Assembly: GCF_900107695.1 (NCBI RefSeq)
Contig: NZ_FNQP01000014.1
Location: 25,078 to 89,077 of the forward strand
Reading direction: 5' to 3'
DNA from: Thiothrix caldifontis
GTDB lineage: Bacteria; Pseudomonadota; Gammaproteobacteria; Thiotrichales; Thiotrichaceae
Length of the DNA stretch: 64,000 nucleotides
Shown piece by piece: positions 53,731 to 62,684 of this stretch; the first letter of the stretch is position 1, and each line of letters opens with the position of its first letter. The translations under genes were made by a program, and so were the position numbers. Under the pieces are notes generated by a model. The model did not search any database, was not told the DNA's origin, and saw nothing but the letters and a program-made list of their open reading frames with translations.

Positions 53731-55478
53731 TGAATGACGAAATAACTCGCCTGCAACGCCGCCTAGAACGTGAGCGCAGCGCTCGCAAACAGGCAGAACA
53801 ATTGTTGGAAAGTAAAAGCCTCGCCTTATACCAAGCTAACCAAGAACTCCGGGCGCAAGCTGATTCACTTGAACAAATGATCATCGAGCGTACCCGCGAG
53901 TTAGTCGAAGCGCGTGATCAAGCGCTCTCCGCGAGTCGTTCCAAAAGCGCTTTTTTAGCCGCCATGAGCCATGAAATTCGCACTCCCATGAATGGCATCA
54001 TCGGTATGACGACCTTATTGCAAGATACGCCCTTGGATCCCAATCAACGCCGTCAAGTTGAAATGACGCTGCAATCGGCACAATCATTACTGGGTATTAT
54101 CAACGACATTCTTGACATTTCACGGCTAGATGCAGGCAAACTCGAATTGCTGGCAGAAGATTTCAAATTAAGTGAAACCCTCCCCAGTATTATCGAAACC
54201 ATGGGAATTATCGCCAGCCAAAAACATCTGGAACTGTTTACGATTGTGGATAAGCGCGTCTCCAATTGTTTACACGGTGATGCATTACGTCTACGCCAAA
54301 TATTAATGAACCTGCTCGGTAACGCCATCAAGTTTACCCAACAAGGGCAGATTATCCTGCGCATTTTGCCAGCCACTCACACTACAATCGGTATCCGTGT
54401 TGAAATACAAGATTCTGGAGTGGGTATTCCACAAAACAAACAATCCGCACTCTTTCACGCCTTCAGCCAAATCAACCGTTACGATCAACACAATGGCAGC
54501 GGTACAGGCTTAGGACTGGCAATAAGCCGTAAATTGGTACACTTAATGGGCGGTACAATTGGTGTTAACAGCGAATTAGGGCAAGGCAGCACCTTCTGGT
54601 TTGAAATACCTTTCGCAACCAGTAACGATCAGGCAACCTGCGGTTCACTACTAACTACTCGCTGCCTAGTATTGCTATACTCTGAACTACACGCCAAACT
54701 GACCGCAGAACAATTATACAATACGGGAGCTGACTGCGTCGTTGCCAGCGATATAGACGCGGCTAATAAACTACTCGACAGGCAATCATTTGACTGGTTA
54801 ATCACCGACTATAAAAGTTACCCGCTTCCGCAGCGGGCTAAGTTAAACCAGTTACTGGAACGCTTAAACACACTGCCCCACCCTGTGCGTCTGTGCAACA
54901 TTTCCCCCCAAACCAGCAGTTGCAAGCAGTGTGGCGTAATAGATTTGCAGCAACATTGTAGCTGTTTATTGAAACCGGTGACCCAAAGCAAATTGCTCGG
55001 TTTACTCACAACGGCATCACGGTCTACCTCGGAGTCGGCGCTCTTGACCACCGAATCCCCTCAAGTCATGCAGGCCCGCCAAAATAAAGCCGATGTCATT
55101 CAAATGGGGACACACATTCTCGTGGTGGAAGACCACAAAGTTAACCAACTCGTTGCCAAAGGCATGTTGGCAAAACTAGGCTATCGCGTGACCTTAGCCG
55201 AAGACGGCTTTCAAGCACTCGATAAAGTACGTAACCAAACTTTCGACCTGATCCTGATGGATATTCAGATGCCCGGCATGAGTGGTGTGGAAACCACCCG
55301 GCACATCCGTGCAGAATTTCCTGACAACTCCGTGCCAATTATTGCCCTCACCGCCAATGCCATGAAAGGCGATGAGAAGGAATACCTAGCAGCCGGAATG
55401 AACGCCTGCCTGACCAAACCGATTCAATTGGATACGCTGGCAGCTACCCTCAAAGAATGGTGTCCGGTCACTGTCTGA
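53730..55478 (+). CDS. Hybrid histidine kinase paired with H-NOX
   Basis: A 582-residue soluble kinase, HnoK-like. An N-terminal coiled coil (about 1-70) leads to HisKA with [18 protein letters not shown], HATPase ([32 protein letters not shown]), a degenerate receiver (about 310-430) and a C-terminal receiver with [25 protein letters not shown] and TKPI. The degenerate receiver lacks the acidic pair and contains a cysteine cluster (Cys389, 398, 401, 410, 412) which could bind metal or sense redox. The ATG at 53730 overlaps the H-NOX stop; a GTG at 53727 is possible. Confidence 0.9.
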   Translation: MNDEITRLQRRLERERSARKQAEQLLESKSLALYQANQELRAQADSLEQMIIERTRELVEARDQALSASRSKSAFLAAMSHEIRTPMNGIIGMTTLLQDTPLDPNQRRQVEMTLQSAQSLLGIINDILDISRLDAGKLELLAEDFKLSETLPSIIETMGIIASQKHLELFTIVDKRVSNCLHGDALRLRQILMNLLGNAIKFTQQGQIILRILPATHTTIGIRVEIQDSGVGIPQNKQSALFHAFSQINRYDQHNGSGTGLGLAISRKLVHLMGGTIGVNSELGQGSTFWFEIPFATSNDQATCGSLLTTRCLVLLYSELHAKLTAEQLYNTGADCVVASDIDAANKLLDRQSFDWLITDYKSYPLPQRAKLNQLLERLNTLPHPVRLCNISPQTSSCKQCGVIDLQQHCSCLLKPVTQSKLLGLLTTASRSTSESALLTTESPQVMQARQNKADVIQMGTHILVVEDHKVNQLVAKGMLAKLGYRVTLAEDGFQALDKVRNQTFDLILMDIQMPGMSGVETTRHIRAEFPDNSVPIIALTANAMKGDEKEYLAAGMNACLTKPIQLDTLAATLKEWCPVTV

Positions 55479-55512
55479 GACCCACACAATAACAATAAGG
55501 GGAAAACCACCG

Positions 55513-56040
55513 ATGAATCACGTTCAGCATGTCTTGCTTAGTATGTTGCTGGCGCTCGTCTGTTATCTGACCTTCCAGAATCAACAACTCCGCACCGAAC
55601 TTGCCGCATTGAATGCCTTGCAGCAAGATTCAGCCATGGTGCTAACTACAACCCTTGCACCACTCACTGCCCAACTCGAAGCGATTCATACTGTCACCAG
55701 TAAACTGAGGCAAGAAGCAGATGAGGCATCCAAGAAAAAACTGACCGCCATGCAACAGCGTATCGACTTGTACCAACTCCTCAGCACAGTCAATCAAGCA
55801 AACCAATTGCGGGCAGCAGGCAAAGGCACAGAAGCCGCTGAAAAACTTGGCAGCACCAAGAAACCTATTTGGCAAGCAGGCGATACCTTCAGCGCCCACA
55901 AAGCACGTCTGCAAGGGCTAATGGGCACGATTGATAAACTGGTCACAGCGTGGAAAAACGGCGACACCACTACAACACCGGATACGGTACGTAAAGAACT
56001 GGAAACCGTTCTGGGGGAACTCAATAATGAACAAAAATAA
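55513..56040 (+). CDS. Coiled-coil membrane-anchored hypothetical protein
   Basis: A 175-residue protein, not recognised. N-terminal membrane anchor or signal (VLLSMLLALVCYLTFQ), then long helices with coiled-coil character (LAPLTAQLEAIHTVTSKLRQ; LYQLLSTVNQANQLRAAGKG). AAGGGGAAAAC precedes the ATG. It lies 34 bases after the H-NOX kinase and overlaps the next DUF3131 gene by 14 bases, so it is in the same operon. It may be a periplasmic scaffold of the polysaccharide apparatus (inference from context only). Confidence 0.72.
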   Translation: MNHVQHVLLSMLLALVCYLTFQNQQLRTELAALNALQQDSAMVLTTTLAPLTAQLEAIHTVTSKLRQEADEASKKKLTAMQQRIDLYQLLSTVNQANQLRAAGKGTEAAEKLGSTKKPIWQAGDTFSAHKARLQGLMGTIDKLVTAWKNGDTTTTPDTVRKELETVLGELNNEQK

Positions 56041-57472
56041 TCTCAATATTGCATTCGCCTGGCTCGCAGGTTTAGCACTAGCAGGCATTATTATTTTATT
56101 CGTAAGCCATACTGAACCACAACCGGACACTAAACCCAACGCCACTCAAAGTGTGTTCTCATTACTAAGCGCATCAACGCGTTCAACACGCACCGATACG
56201 TTTTGTGCTTTAGCGGTTGGCCCCGACAATAGTTGCTTAGGAAAATCTCAAGCCCTATGCAGTAAAGACTTGGAAATGGCGCAAATTGCCTGGCAATACT
56301 TTGAAAACAATTACAACCCCGAAACAGGACTGTATAACGCAGCAGATAAATACCCCTCCACCACCATGTGGGATACCGGTTCGGCATTAGCCGCCACCAT
56401 TGCCGCCCACGATTTCGGCATCATCGACGACAAAACCTTCGATGAGCGCATCCGAACCATGTTCAAAACCCTTAACAGCATGGAGCTGTTTAATAAGGAA
56501 GCACCCAACAAGGTTTACCATACCATTAAAGGTGAGATGGTGGATTATCGAAATCAGCCTACCCCCGACGGTATCGGAGTTTCCACCCTGGATCTGGCAC
56601 GCCTAATTTCATGGTTGAATACCTTAAGTTGTATGCACCCTAAATACGCCTACCCCGCTCAACAAGTCATTAAACGTTGGGATATGACACGCTTAATCAG
56701 TAAAGGGCAAATGTACGGCTTATATCGCGACCCGGTATCCAAAAATATCAGCGTGGTGCAAGAAGGTCGTTTAGGTTACGAACAATACGCAGGGAAAATT
56801 TTCCGTGAATTAGGCTACGATCAGCGTGTGTCTGCGGTTTATGACAATGAATACCGGGAAACTATCAATATTTATGATGTACCGATTGCCTATGACCGCC
56901 GCGATCCCCGTGATCTGGGTGCTTACAATTACGTCGTAACCGAATCGTATGCGATGGATGCCATTGAAAATGGTATTGATGCCGAAAACCGACCCTTACT
57001 GGATAATATTTACAAGGTGCAAAAACGCCGCTGGGAAGAAACGGGTATTGTCACCGCCGTTTCCGAAGACAATATCGACCAAAAGCCGTACTTCTTGTAC
57101 AACACGATTTTCACCGCCGGGTTGCCGTGGAACACCACCACGGATAAAGGCGTGCGTTACGATAACCTCAAAACCACCTCAATCAAAGCGGCTATGTCCA
57201 TGGCATTGCTATACCCTGATGACCCTTATAGTAAAGAGCTGGCTTACACCATCAGTTCCGCTTACGACCCTGAGCGCGGCTGGTATTCCGGTATTTATGA
57301 AAGTGGCGGCGGTTACAATAAAGCCATCACCGCGAATACCAACGGAATTATCATGAGCTTGTTGCTGTACAAAAAATACGGCGAGTTTGCCCCAGTGTGC
57401 AAGCGGTGTCAGCGTAGTTTGAAAATGGATGTCAGTACACCGCAAACATGTGATGTCTGTACGACTGAATAA
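56027..57472 (+). CDS. DUF3131 protein B, with C-terminal Cys-rich tail
   Basis: A 481-residue paralogue of DUF3131 A. N-terminal membrane anchor (IAFAWLAGLALAGIIILFV), a linker with Cys pairs (FCALAVGPDNSCLGKSQALC), then the domain: AWQYFENNYNPETGLYNAAD, STTMWDTGSALAATIAAHDF, PNKVYHT, VQEGRLGYEQYAGK, YNYVVTESYAMDA, TAVSEDNIDQKPYFLYNTIF, ERGWYSGIYE, KAITANTNGIIMSLLLYKK. The C-terminus has two CxxC pairs (CKRCQRSL and CDVC), a likely zinc ribbon or disulfide knob. Start at 56027 overlaps the previous gene; overlaps the barrel gene by 20 bases. Confidence 0.83.
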   Translation: MNKNNLNIAFAWLAGLALAGIIILFVSHTEPQPDTKPNATQSVFSLLSASTRSTRTDTFCALAVGPDNSCLGKSQALCSKDLEMAQIAWQYFENNYNPETGLYNAADKYPSTTMWDTGSALAATIAAHDFGIIDDKTFDERIRTMFKTLNSMELFNKEAPNKVYHTIKGEMVDYRNQPTPDGIGVSTLDLARLISWLNTLSCMHPKYAYPAQQVIKRWDMTRLISKGQMYGLYRDPVSKNISVVQEGRLGYEQYAGKIFRELGYDQRVSAVYDNEYRETINIYDVPIAYDRRDPRDLGAYNYVVTESYAMDAIENGIDAENRPLLDNIYKVQKRRWEETGIVTAVSEDNIDQKPYFLYNTIFTAGLPWNTTTDKGVRYDNLKTTSIKAAMSMALLYPDDPYSKELAYTISSAYDPERGWYSGIYESGGGYNKAITANTNGIIMSLLLYKKYGEFAPVCKRCQRSLKMDVSTPQTCDVCTTE

Positions 57473-59237
57473 CCCGCTTTTGCTATTAGTAGCTGCTGGT
57501 AGTTTCACCTACCCAGCGACGCTCATGGCACACCCCCCTTTGCTACAACGCTTGGAAGACCTCTCATGTGCTGCCAATAGTGACAAGGCAGCGCAGCACC
57601 TCGAAACACTGTTCAACATCTCTCCACCCGGTCAACACTGGCCGGATGAGTGGTTAGGCACACAACCACAACAAGCCAGCCTACACGCAGGCACACTGGA
57701 TATTGCACTGCATACCTTGCAACAAACCATCGAACGCTTTCCGAAACTACGCGAAACCGCAGAGCGCGTGGCTTTGCAATGGGATTACTGCCAAGTCTTA
57801 GAAGAACAGCGTTTTTACGATGTGCAGTGGCAACATTCCGAACTAAAAAAATACCCGGCCGCCGACAAAGTGCCATTGAATTGGCGTGGCTTCAGAACAT
57901 GGGGATTTTTAACACCTGATCCACCTGCACGCTTTGTACCGCTCTTGCTGGATGAAATTCGTCTCAGCCCTAATGCCTACCACTTATTTTTACACCGGCT
58001 TTACCGCAAACAGTGTTTTCCTCACCCAGAAACAGGGTTATTGGCAAGCGAAGCAGAAGCCCCACGTCTCGTGGATCAGCATCGCGCCGTAGTCATGTTA
58101 GAAACCTTAACAGAACCACAAGCGTACCCTTTTGCATGGCATCCCTCTTGTGAAGCTACCCCACACACCGATACAACAACCTCGATAAAAAAAACACCGC
58201 CCGACATCAAAATGCCACTCGCATCACCTGTGACACCAGCAAAAACAGCAGCGACCGCCCTAGCAAAAAAACCGGAAAAGGCTAAAAAGTCAACTAAACA
58301 GATGCTTCCGGCCCTACCGCGTACAACACGCTTCCCAACCATTGTTGCGGTCAACCAACAAGCACAACCCAGTGATCGACCAACATTAAAACTTGAACAA
58401 GCACTTGAACCATTGGTCATACCGGTCATTGCAACACCTGAGATACCTATCCCACATCTGCCTTTAAGACAAAAAGTCGCAGAAGGTGCAAGAGGAGACC
58501 AAGGAAAAACAGTCGCACCTACTCGCGCAGTCGCTAGTGAAATCACTTTACCTGCGATTGTGCCAATAACCGCAGGTGGTGATATTCCCATGTACATGGA
58601 GGAATACACTTCAGAAACCCAGGCACACAGCACAACAGGTATCGTTGATCCCCAAAAGAAAAAGAAATTGCGCTTGGCTGGTAACTTTGCTGATTCAATC
58701 TCATTGAAAGAGGGTAATCATACGATCTCTGCCAGTGCTACTTGGTCGCCCAAACCCAATTGGTTTGTCAGCGGTAATGCCTCCCTCAAACAAGAGAAGC
58801 TTGGGTATTCGTGGAGTGCTGGCTATGCCGATAACAAACCGGGTGGATGGTCTGCTCAAGTCAATAACTGGGGGCCACTCAAACCCGGCGACGGCTTAGC
58901 ATTGGACAAAGCAGTCGCCAATATCGGCTATAAAGTTAAATCTGAGACACTGAAAAAACGCAACCTAGCTGCGGCCGCCAACGTGAGCGCCCCTCTCAAA
59001 GGCAAACCTAGTCTTAGTGGTACACTACAGTGGAATCCAACACCCAAGGTATATGCCCGCACTACTGCCAACGTGCCACTAGAGGGTGACAAACCTAACT
59101 GGAATTATGCTGTTGGTTATTCCAACCCAAAACCAGGCTCATGGAAGATCGAATACGCCAACTACGGTAAAAACGATTTTCCCGGTGATAACCTAAAAGA
59201 TGGGGCAATCACGGTTAGTCGAAGTTGGCAATTTTAA
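57453..59237 (+). CDS. Putative outer-membrane beta-barrel protein with internal repeat
   Basis: A 594-residue protein. Signal peptide (NPLLLLVAAGSFTYPATLMA), then a helical N-terminal domain of about 240 residues with paired cysteines (LSCAANSDKA, WDYCQVLEEQ, RKQCF), a Lys/Pro/Ala-rich linker, and a C-terminal domain of about 195 residues made of alternating strands. This has a repeat: GYADNKPGGWSAQVNNWGPL with KPGD, and GYSNPKPGSWKIEYANYGKN with FPGD, each followed by LxxxA. The protein ends SWQF, the terminal aromatic residue typical of outer-membrane barrels. No family recognised. It could be the glycan exit channel; start at 57453 is inside the end of DUF3131 B. Confidence 0.7.
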   Translation: MSVRLNNPLLLLVAAGSFTYPATLMAHPPLLQRLEDLSCAANSDKAAQHLETLFNISPPGQHWPDEWLGTQPQQASLHAGTLDIALHTLQQTIERFPKLRETAERVALQWDYCQVLEEQRFYDVQWQHSELKKYPAADKVPLNWRGFRTWGFLTPDPPARFVPLLLDEIRLSPNAYHLFLHRLYRKQCFPHPETGLLASEAEAPRLVDQHRAVVMLETLTEPQAYPFAWHPSCEATPHTDTTTSIKKTPPDIKMPLASPVTPAKTAATALAKKPEKAKKSTKQMLPALPRTTRFPTIVAVNQQAQPSDRPTLKLEQALEPLVIPVIATPEIPIPHLPLRQKVAEGARGDQGKTVAPTRAVASEITLPAIVPITAGGDIPMYMEEYTSETQAHSTTGIVDPQKKKKLRLAGNFADSISLKEGNHTISASATWSPKPNWFVSGNASLKQEKLGYSWSAGYADNKPGGWSAQVNNWGPLKPGDGLALDKAVANIGYKVKSETLKKRNLAAAANVSAPLKGKPSLSGTLQWNPTPKVYARTTANVPLEGDKPNWNYAVGYSNPKPGSWKIEYANYGKNDFPGDNLKDGAITVSRSWQF

Positions 59238-60601
59238 CGAAACCGCCCCTCTGCCAAACACTGTCGCTTATTTTGATTGATACGGAGAAATGCTTCAGAC
59301 AATTTAACGCCCTTACCGCACCGGTCACATTGGCGGTTCAGTGAGCCGTACAGCTTATGCAGCAACACTGACAAAATAACGCCATTGGTATTCGCGGTGG
59401 TTGCCTTGTTGAACCCTTTAACAGGGTCTTCGTAAATGCCTGAATACCAACCACCTTTCGGGTTACGCGCATCCTTCACTGCATTCAACAGTACCTTGCT
59501 GTACTCGCGCTCCGGAAACAAATAAGCCATCGACACTGCCGCTTTCACTGATAGGCTTCTCAAATCCGACATATCCTCACCTTTATCCGTGATTGCAGCC
59601 CAAGGTACGTCATCGCTGAAAATCGTGTTATAGACGAAATAAGGTTTGCGATCGAGGTTATCTTCAGACACAGCCGTAACCTTGCCGGTTTGCTCCCAAC
59701 GGCGCTGTTGTACCGTGTAAATCGCCTCCAGCAGTGGTTTGTTTTCTTCATCCAGCCCATGCTCTAGCACATCCATCGCATAAGATTCGGATACCACGTA
59801 ATTGTGTGCGCCGAGTGTGGATGCATCGCGGGAATCTACCAACAATTCCACACCCGATACCTCCGCCTTAGTCGCATACTGATTGTGATAACGGGAGGAA
59901 AGACTCAGATCAAAACCCAACTGCTGAAAAGCTTTGCCTGCATATTGCTCATACCCCAGACGCCCCTCCTGCTGCACTTCCACCTTGCCAGACTCATCTT
60001 TGAAGGCCAGACCATACATTTGGTTATGTTCCAGCAAACGACAGAAACTCCAGCTTTCCAGTAATTGTTGCGCCTTGGCTTGGTGTTGAGGGTGTAAACA
60101 ACTCAGGATATTTAACCACGACACCAAACGCCCCAAATCCAAAGTAGAAACCCCAATACCATGCGTCGATGGCTGGTTACGGTAATCCACTTTTTGCGCC
60201 GTCTTGGTGTTATAGACTTTGTTGGGTGCTTCCCCATTAAACAAATCCAGATGCCGTAAGGTATCCAGCATCTGACTGGTCATGCGATCAAAACGTTCAC
60301 GCGGGATAATGCCCAGCTTTTCTGCCGCGATAAACGCAGCAAGTGTTGAGCCGACATCCCATAAAGTAGTAGATGGGTATTGATCAGCGGCATTTACCAA
60401 ACCCGTTTCTGCTTGCAAGTTATTCTCGAAATACTGCCAAGCGATTCGCGCCATTGCTTTATCGCGCTCGTTTAACTCACCGGTACGAGCTGGGCAATAC
60501 GTGGGTTTACTGGGTTGCGCAGCGTCAGCAATGGCAGGGTTCAGCCAGAGTCCGCCACACGCATTGATAATCAAGGCTAAGGTTAAGCTAAGGCGCAGCA
60601 T
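59234..60601 (-). CDS. DUF3131 protein C, with C-terminal Cys pair
   Basis: A 455-residue third DUF3131 protein, closer to B than to A. Signal peptide (LTLALIINACGGLWLNPAIADA), then AWQYFENNLQAETGLVNAAD, STTLWDVGSTLAAFIAAEKL, PNKVYNT, VQQEGRLGYEQYAGK, HNYVVSESYAMDV, TAVSEDNLDRKPYFVYNTIF, KGGWYSGIYE, KATTANTNGVILSVLLHKL and a tail with CDRCGKGV and one more Cys. It is predicted to be released to the periplasm instead of anchored. On the opposite strand to the barrel gene with a 4-base overlap of ends; divergent from the OmpA-like gene. Confidence 0.83.
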   Translation of the reverse strand: MLRLSLTLALIINACGGLWLNPAIADAAQPSKPTYCPARTGELNERDKAMARIAWQYFENNLQAETGLVNAADQYPSTTLWDVGSTLAAFIAAEKLGIIPRERFDRMTSQMLDTLRHLDLFNGEAPNKVYNTKTAQKVDYRNQPSTHGIGVSTLDLGRLVSWLNILSCLHPQHQAKAQQLLESWSFCRLLEHNQMYGLAFKDESGKVEVQQEGRLGYEQYAGKAFQQLGFDLSLSSRYHNQYATKAEVSGVELLVDSRDASTLGAHNYVVSESYAMDVLEHGLDEENKPLLEAIYTVQQRRWEQTGKVTAVSEDNLDRKPYFVYNTIFSDDVPWAAITDKGEDMSDLRSLSVKAAVSMAYLFPEREYSKVLLNAVKDARNPKGGWYSGIYEDPVKGFNKATTANTNGVILSVLLHKLYGSLNRQCDRCGKGVKLSEAFLRINQNKRQCLAEGRFR

Positions 60602-60727
60602 GGTTTTATGATTGTTCCTGCACTGGGGACTTTGATTTTTACCGTGCAGTCGTCGGAAGTCAATTGCCGTCAGACAAACGTAGCCCTATCATCGAATCTA
60701 GCAATCATAACAATAAAGGTGATGCCC

Positions 60728-61849
60728 ATGTTCCCAAAACGCCCGCTGCAAGTGGCAATATTGTGCGCGATGGCAGGGTTAGCCATGCCACACACACACG
60801 CCGATACCCCCAAATCTGCCGCCCTTTACCCGGTCTGCGACACGCCAGCCGTACCCATCGGCAAAGAAGACTACCACCCCAGCATCCTCGCTTTGCACGG
60901 TTTAACCGCACTTTACATCAATATTGACGATGTAATCAGCAGTGCCAAACCCAAAAATGTCAAGTTGCAAAAAGACCTTAAAGAAGCCGTCCAACAACGC
61001 TTAAGCACCGCCGGAATGCGCTTATTGACCAAGGAAGAAATGGAAACATCGCCGGGGCAACCCGAAATGAGCATGTTCCCCTCCTACCCCAAACACTTAG
61101 GCCCGTTCAAACCCGGCGAACCGCGTATCGAATACAACGCCGCATGTTGCACCGCCGGTATCTGGACATCATTCTCCCAAGGAGCCATGACCTTACGTGA
61201 CCCGCTGTTGCACCACAAACTGGCGACCTGGGGCGAAGGCCACAACACCACTGATTGCAACAATGTGGGCAAATGGCTCAGCGAAGTCGTGCTAAAAACC
61301 GTCGACGACTTCATCACAGCCAAACAAAAAGCCGATAAAGATTACCAAGCTTGGCAGAAAAAACAGGGGCAAACACCAGCAAAACCCAAGGCAGATACCC
61401 CGTCCGCCAACACTGACAAGCCCGCAAAAGATACCTCGCCCACCAGCACTGCCAAACCCGTAGAGTTGCGCGAAACTCATGATGCCGAAGCCTTAGCCTG
61501 CGATACCGCCATTTTGTTGTATGCCGAAATTTTCCCAACCGCCGCCGCTAACATCAGTGACGCGAAAGGCGGGATTTTAGGCAAAATCGCCGACAATATG
61601 AAAGCCTGCCCGCAATACCGTTACCGCATCGAAACGCACGCCGACCAACGTTCCAGCCATGACTACAATGATGTACTCTCAGCACGGCGGGCGGTGGCTA
61701 TTCGCAATTATTTGGTCGATAACGGGGTCGATGAAGAACAGTTTGACCTACGCTTTTACGGCAAACGCAAGCCCTTAGTAGACGGTGATAATGAAACTGC
61801 GTGGGCAGCTAATCGGCGTGTCATGATCACCCCGATTAAACCAAAATAA
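60728..61849 (+). CDS. OmpA-family protein with novel N-terminal domain
   Basis: A 373-residue exported protein (signal LQVAILCAMAGLAMPHTHA). An N-terminal region of about 190 residues is of unknown type (LFPVCDTPAV-like start, CCTAGIWTSFSQGAMTLRDP). A Lys/Pro/Thr linker follows, then a C-terminal OmpA peptidoglycan-binding domain (about 275-370; YRIETHADQRSSHDYNDVLS, ARRAVAIRNYLVDNGVDEE, LRFYGKRKPLVDG, AANRRVMITPI). The ATG at 60728 is best spaced from AAGG; 60722 is an alternative. It may fix the surface apparatus to the cell wall. Last gene of the presumed cluster. Confidence 0.8.
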   Translation: MFPKRPLQVAILCAMAGLAMPHTHADTPKSAALYPVCDTPAVPIGKEDYHPSILALHGLTALYINIDDVISSAKPKNVKLQKDLKEAVQQRLSTAGMRLLTKEEMETSPGQPEMSMFPSYPKHLGPFKPGEPRIEYNAACCTAGIWTSFSQGAMTLRDPLLHHKLATWGEGHNTTDCNNVGKWLSEVVLKTVDDFITAKQKADKDYQAWQKKQGQTPAKPKADTPSANTDKPAKDTSPTSTAKPVELRETHDAEALACDTAILLYAEIFPTAAANISDAKGGILGKIADNMKACPQYRYRIETHADQRSSHDYNDVLSARRAVAIRNYLVDNGVDEEQFDLRFYGKRKPLVDGDNETAWAANRRVMITPIKPK

Positions 61850-61927
61850 AGCGCATCAGGCAGTATGCAAAAGTCTTTTGAGATGTAATTTGGCGATAGC
61901 AGGTTGCTGCACATGGAGGATATCTGC

Positions 61928-62089
61928 CTAATGCTTTTTGCGATAATCCACGGGCGAGGCGTAAGCATTTTCTGCTTTCAGGTGTACTAATTCGCTAACT
62001 CTTTTAGCGATTTCAGCCTTAGATTGCCGCAGCAATTTTATCTCGGATACGGTCAACATTCGGGGTATTAAACAATTAACGCGCTTCAT
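61928..62089 (-). CDS. Small hypothetical protein (53 residues)
   Basis: A 53-residue frame from ATG 62089 to TAG 61928, beginning MKRVNCLIPRMLTVSEIKLL. It overlaps the preceding gene's stop by one base (TGATG), which argues for real translation. Charged and helical (SKAEIAKRVSELVHLKAENA). It follows the 67-residue protein as in a two-gene cassette. No family recognised. Confidence 0.5.
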   Translation of the reverse strand: MKRVNCLIPRMLTVSEIKLLRQSKAEIAKRVSELVHLKAENAYASPVDYRKKH

Positions 62090-62292
62090 CACGCTGCTTT
62101 CATCGCTGCAAACAAGCTATCGACCGTATAATTTTGCTGCCATGCCTGACGGTCAATGGTGTAGTTGCCATAGCCTTTGTCGTATTGCTGCATGAAGCGA
62201 ATTAGACCAACCACGCCGAGACTGCTGCGTAACGCTTGCAATGCCTGACGCTGGATTTCGTGTTCTGTTTGGTAACTTCTTACGCCGCTCAT
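62089..62292 (-). CDS. Small hypothetical protein (67 residues)
   Basis: A 67-residue protein from ATG 62292 (MSGVRSYQTEHEIQRQALQ), preceded by GAAGAGG. It also has GVVGLIRFMQQYDKGYGNYT and ends SLFAAMKAA. The ATG overlaps the TGA of the truncated frame upstream (ATGA), typical for operon genes. Compact size and setting suggest a member of a small accessory cassette, perhaps antitoxin-like; not proven. Confidence 0.6.
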   Translation of the reverse strand: MSGVRSYQTEHEIQRQALQALRSSLGVVGLIRFMQQYDKGYGNYTIDRQAWQQNYTVDSLFAAMKAA

Positions 62293-62378
62293 GGTAAAAC
62301 CTCTTCTAGCCATTGCAGGGGATCCAACACTTTGACCTGTAAACCAGGAATTTGCTGTGCTTTTTTCAAAAATTTGAT
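62289..62378 (-). pseudogene. 3' remnant of a small gene upstream of the 67-residue gene
   Basis: An in-frame stretch without start codon: IKFLKKAQQIPGLQVKVLDP, then LQWLEEVLP and a TGA that overlaps the next ATG. An in-frame TAA at 62379-62381 precedes it, directly after the brnA stop. The ending resembles the C-terminus of PIN-type toxins, but 29 residues are too few to be sure. The coupled stop shows it was once the first gene of the cassette; its 5' part was lost, probably when brnTA arrived. Confidence 0.45.
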
Positions 62379-62387
62379 TTAGGCACG

Positions 62388-62684
62388 CTAACGAGATGGA
62401 TTCAACTCTTGCTGGATTGTCTGCCTAACAATATCCTCTAATGCTTTCCCCTGAAGAAACTGCTTTAGTGCTTCGTTCATCATGTTTTGGTAGCTGCCAC
62501 CTGTGAGGGCGGCACGCGCTTTGAATGCGGCAAGGATGGTGTTGTCAACACGCATGGTAATACGGCTTTTGCCGCCAGATTCTGCTTGTAATTTTGCCAA
62601 GGCAGGTATTTTCGCTACAGGTTTGGCATCAGCGAAATCGTAATCTTTGAATTTGTCGTACATATCATCTGAATTGGTTTGCAT
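62388..62684 (-). CDS. brnA: BrnA-type antitoxin
   Basis: A 98-residue protein. The C-terminal half is a ribbon-helix-helix domain (KSRITMRVDNTILAAFKARA, then GGSYQNMMNEALKQFLQGK), as in BrnA antitoxins, with a charged N-terminal toxin-binding part. It neutralises BrnT and represses the operon. Overlaps the brnT stop by 20 bases. Confidence 0.85.
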   Translation of the reverse strand: MQTNSDDMYDKFKDYDFADAKPVAKIPALAKLQAESGGKSRITMRVDNTILAAFKARAALTGGSYQNMMNEALKQFLQGKALEDIVRQTIQQELNPSR

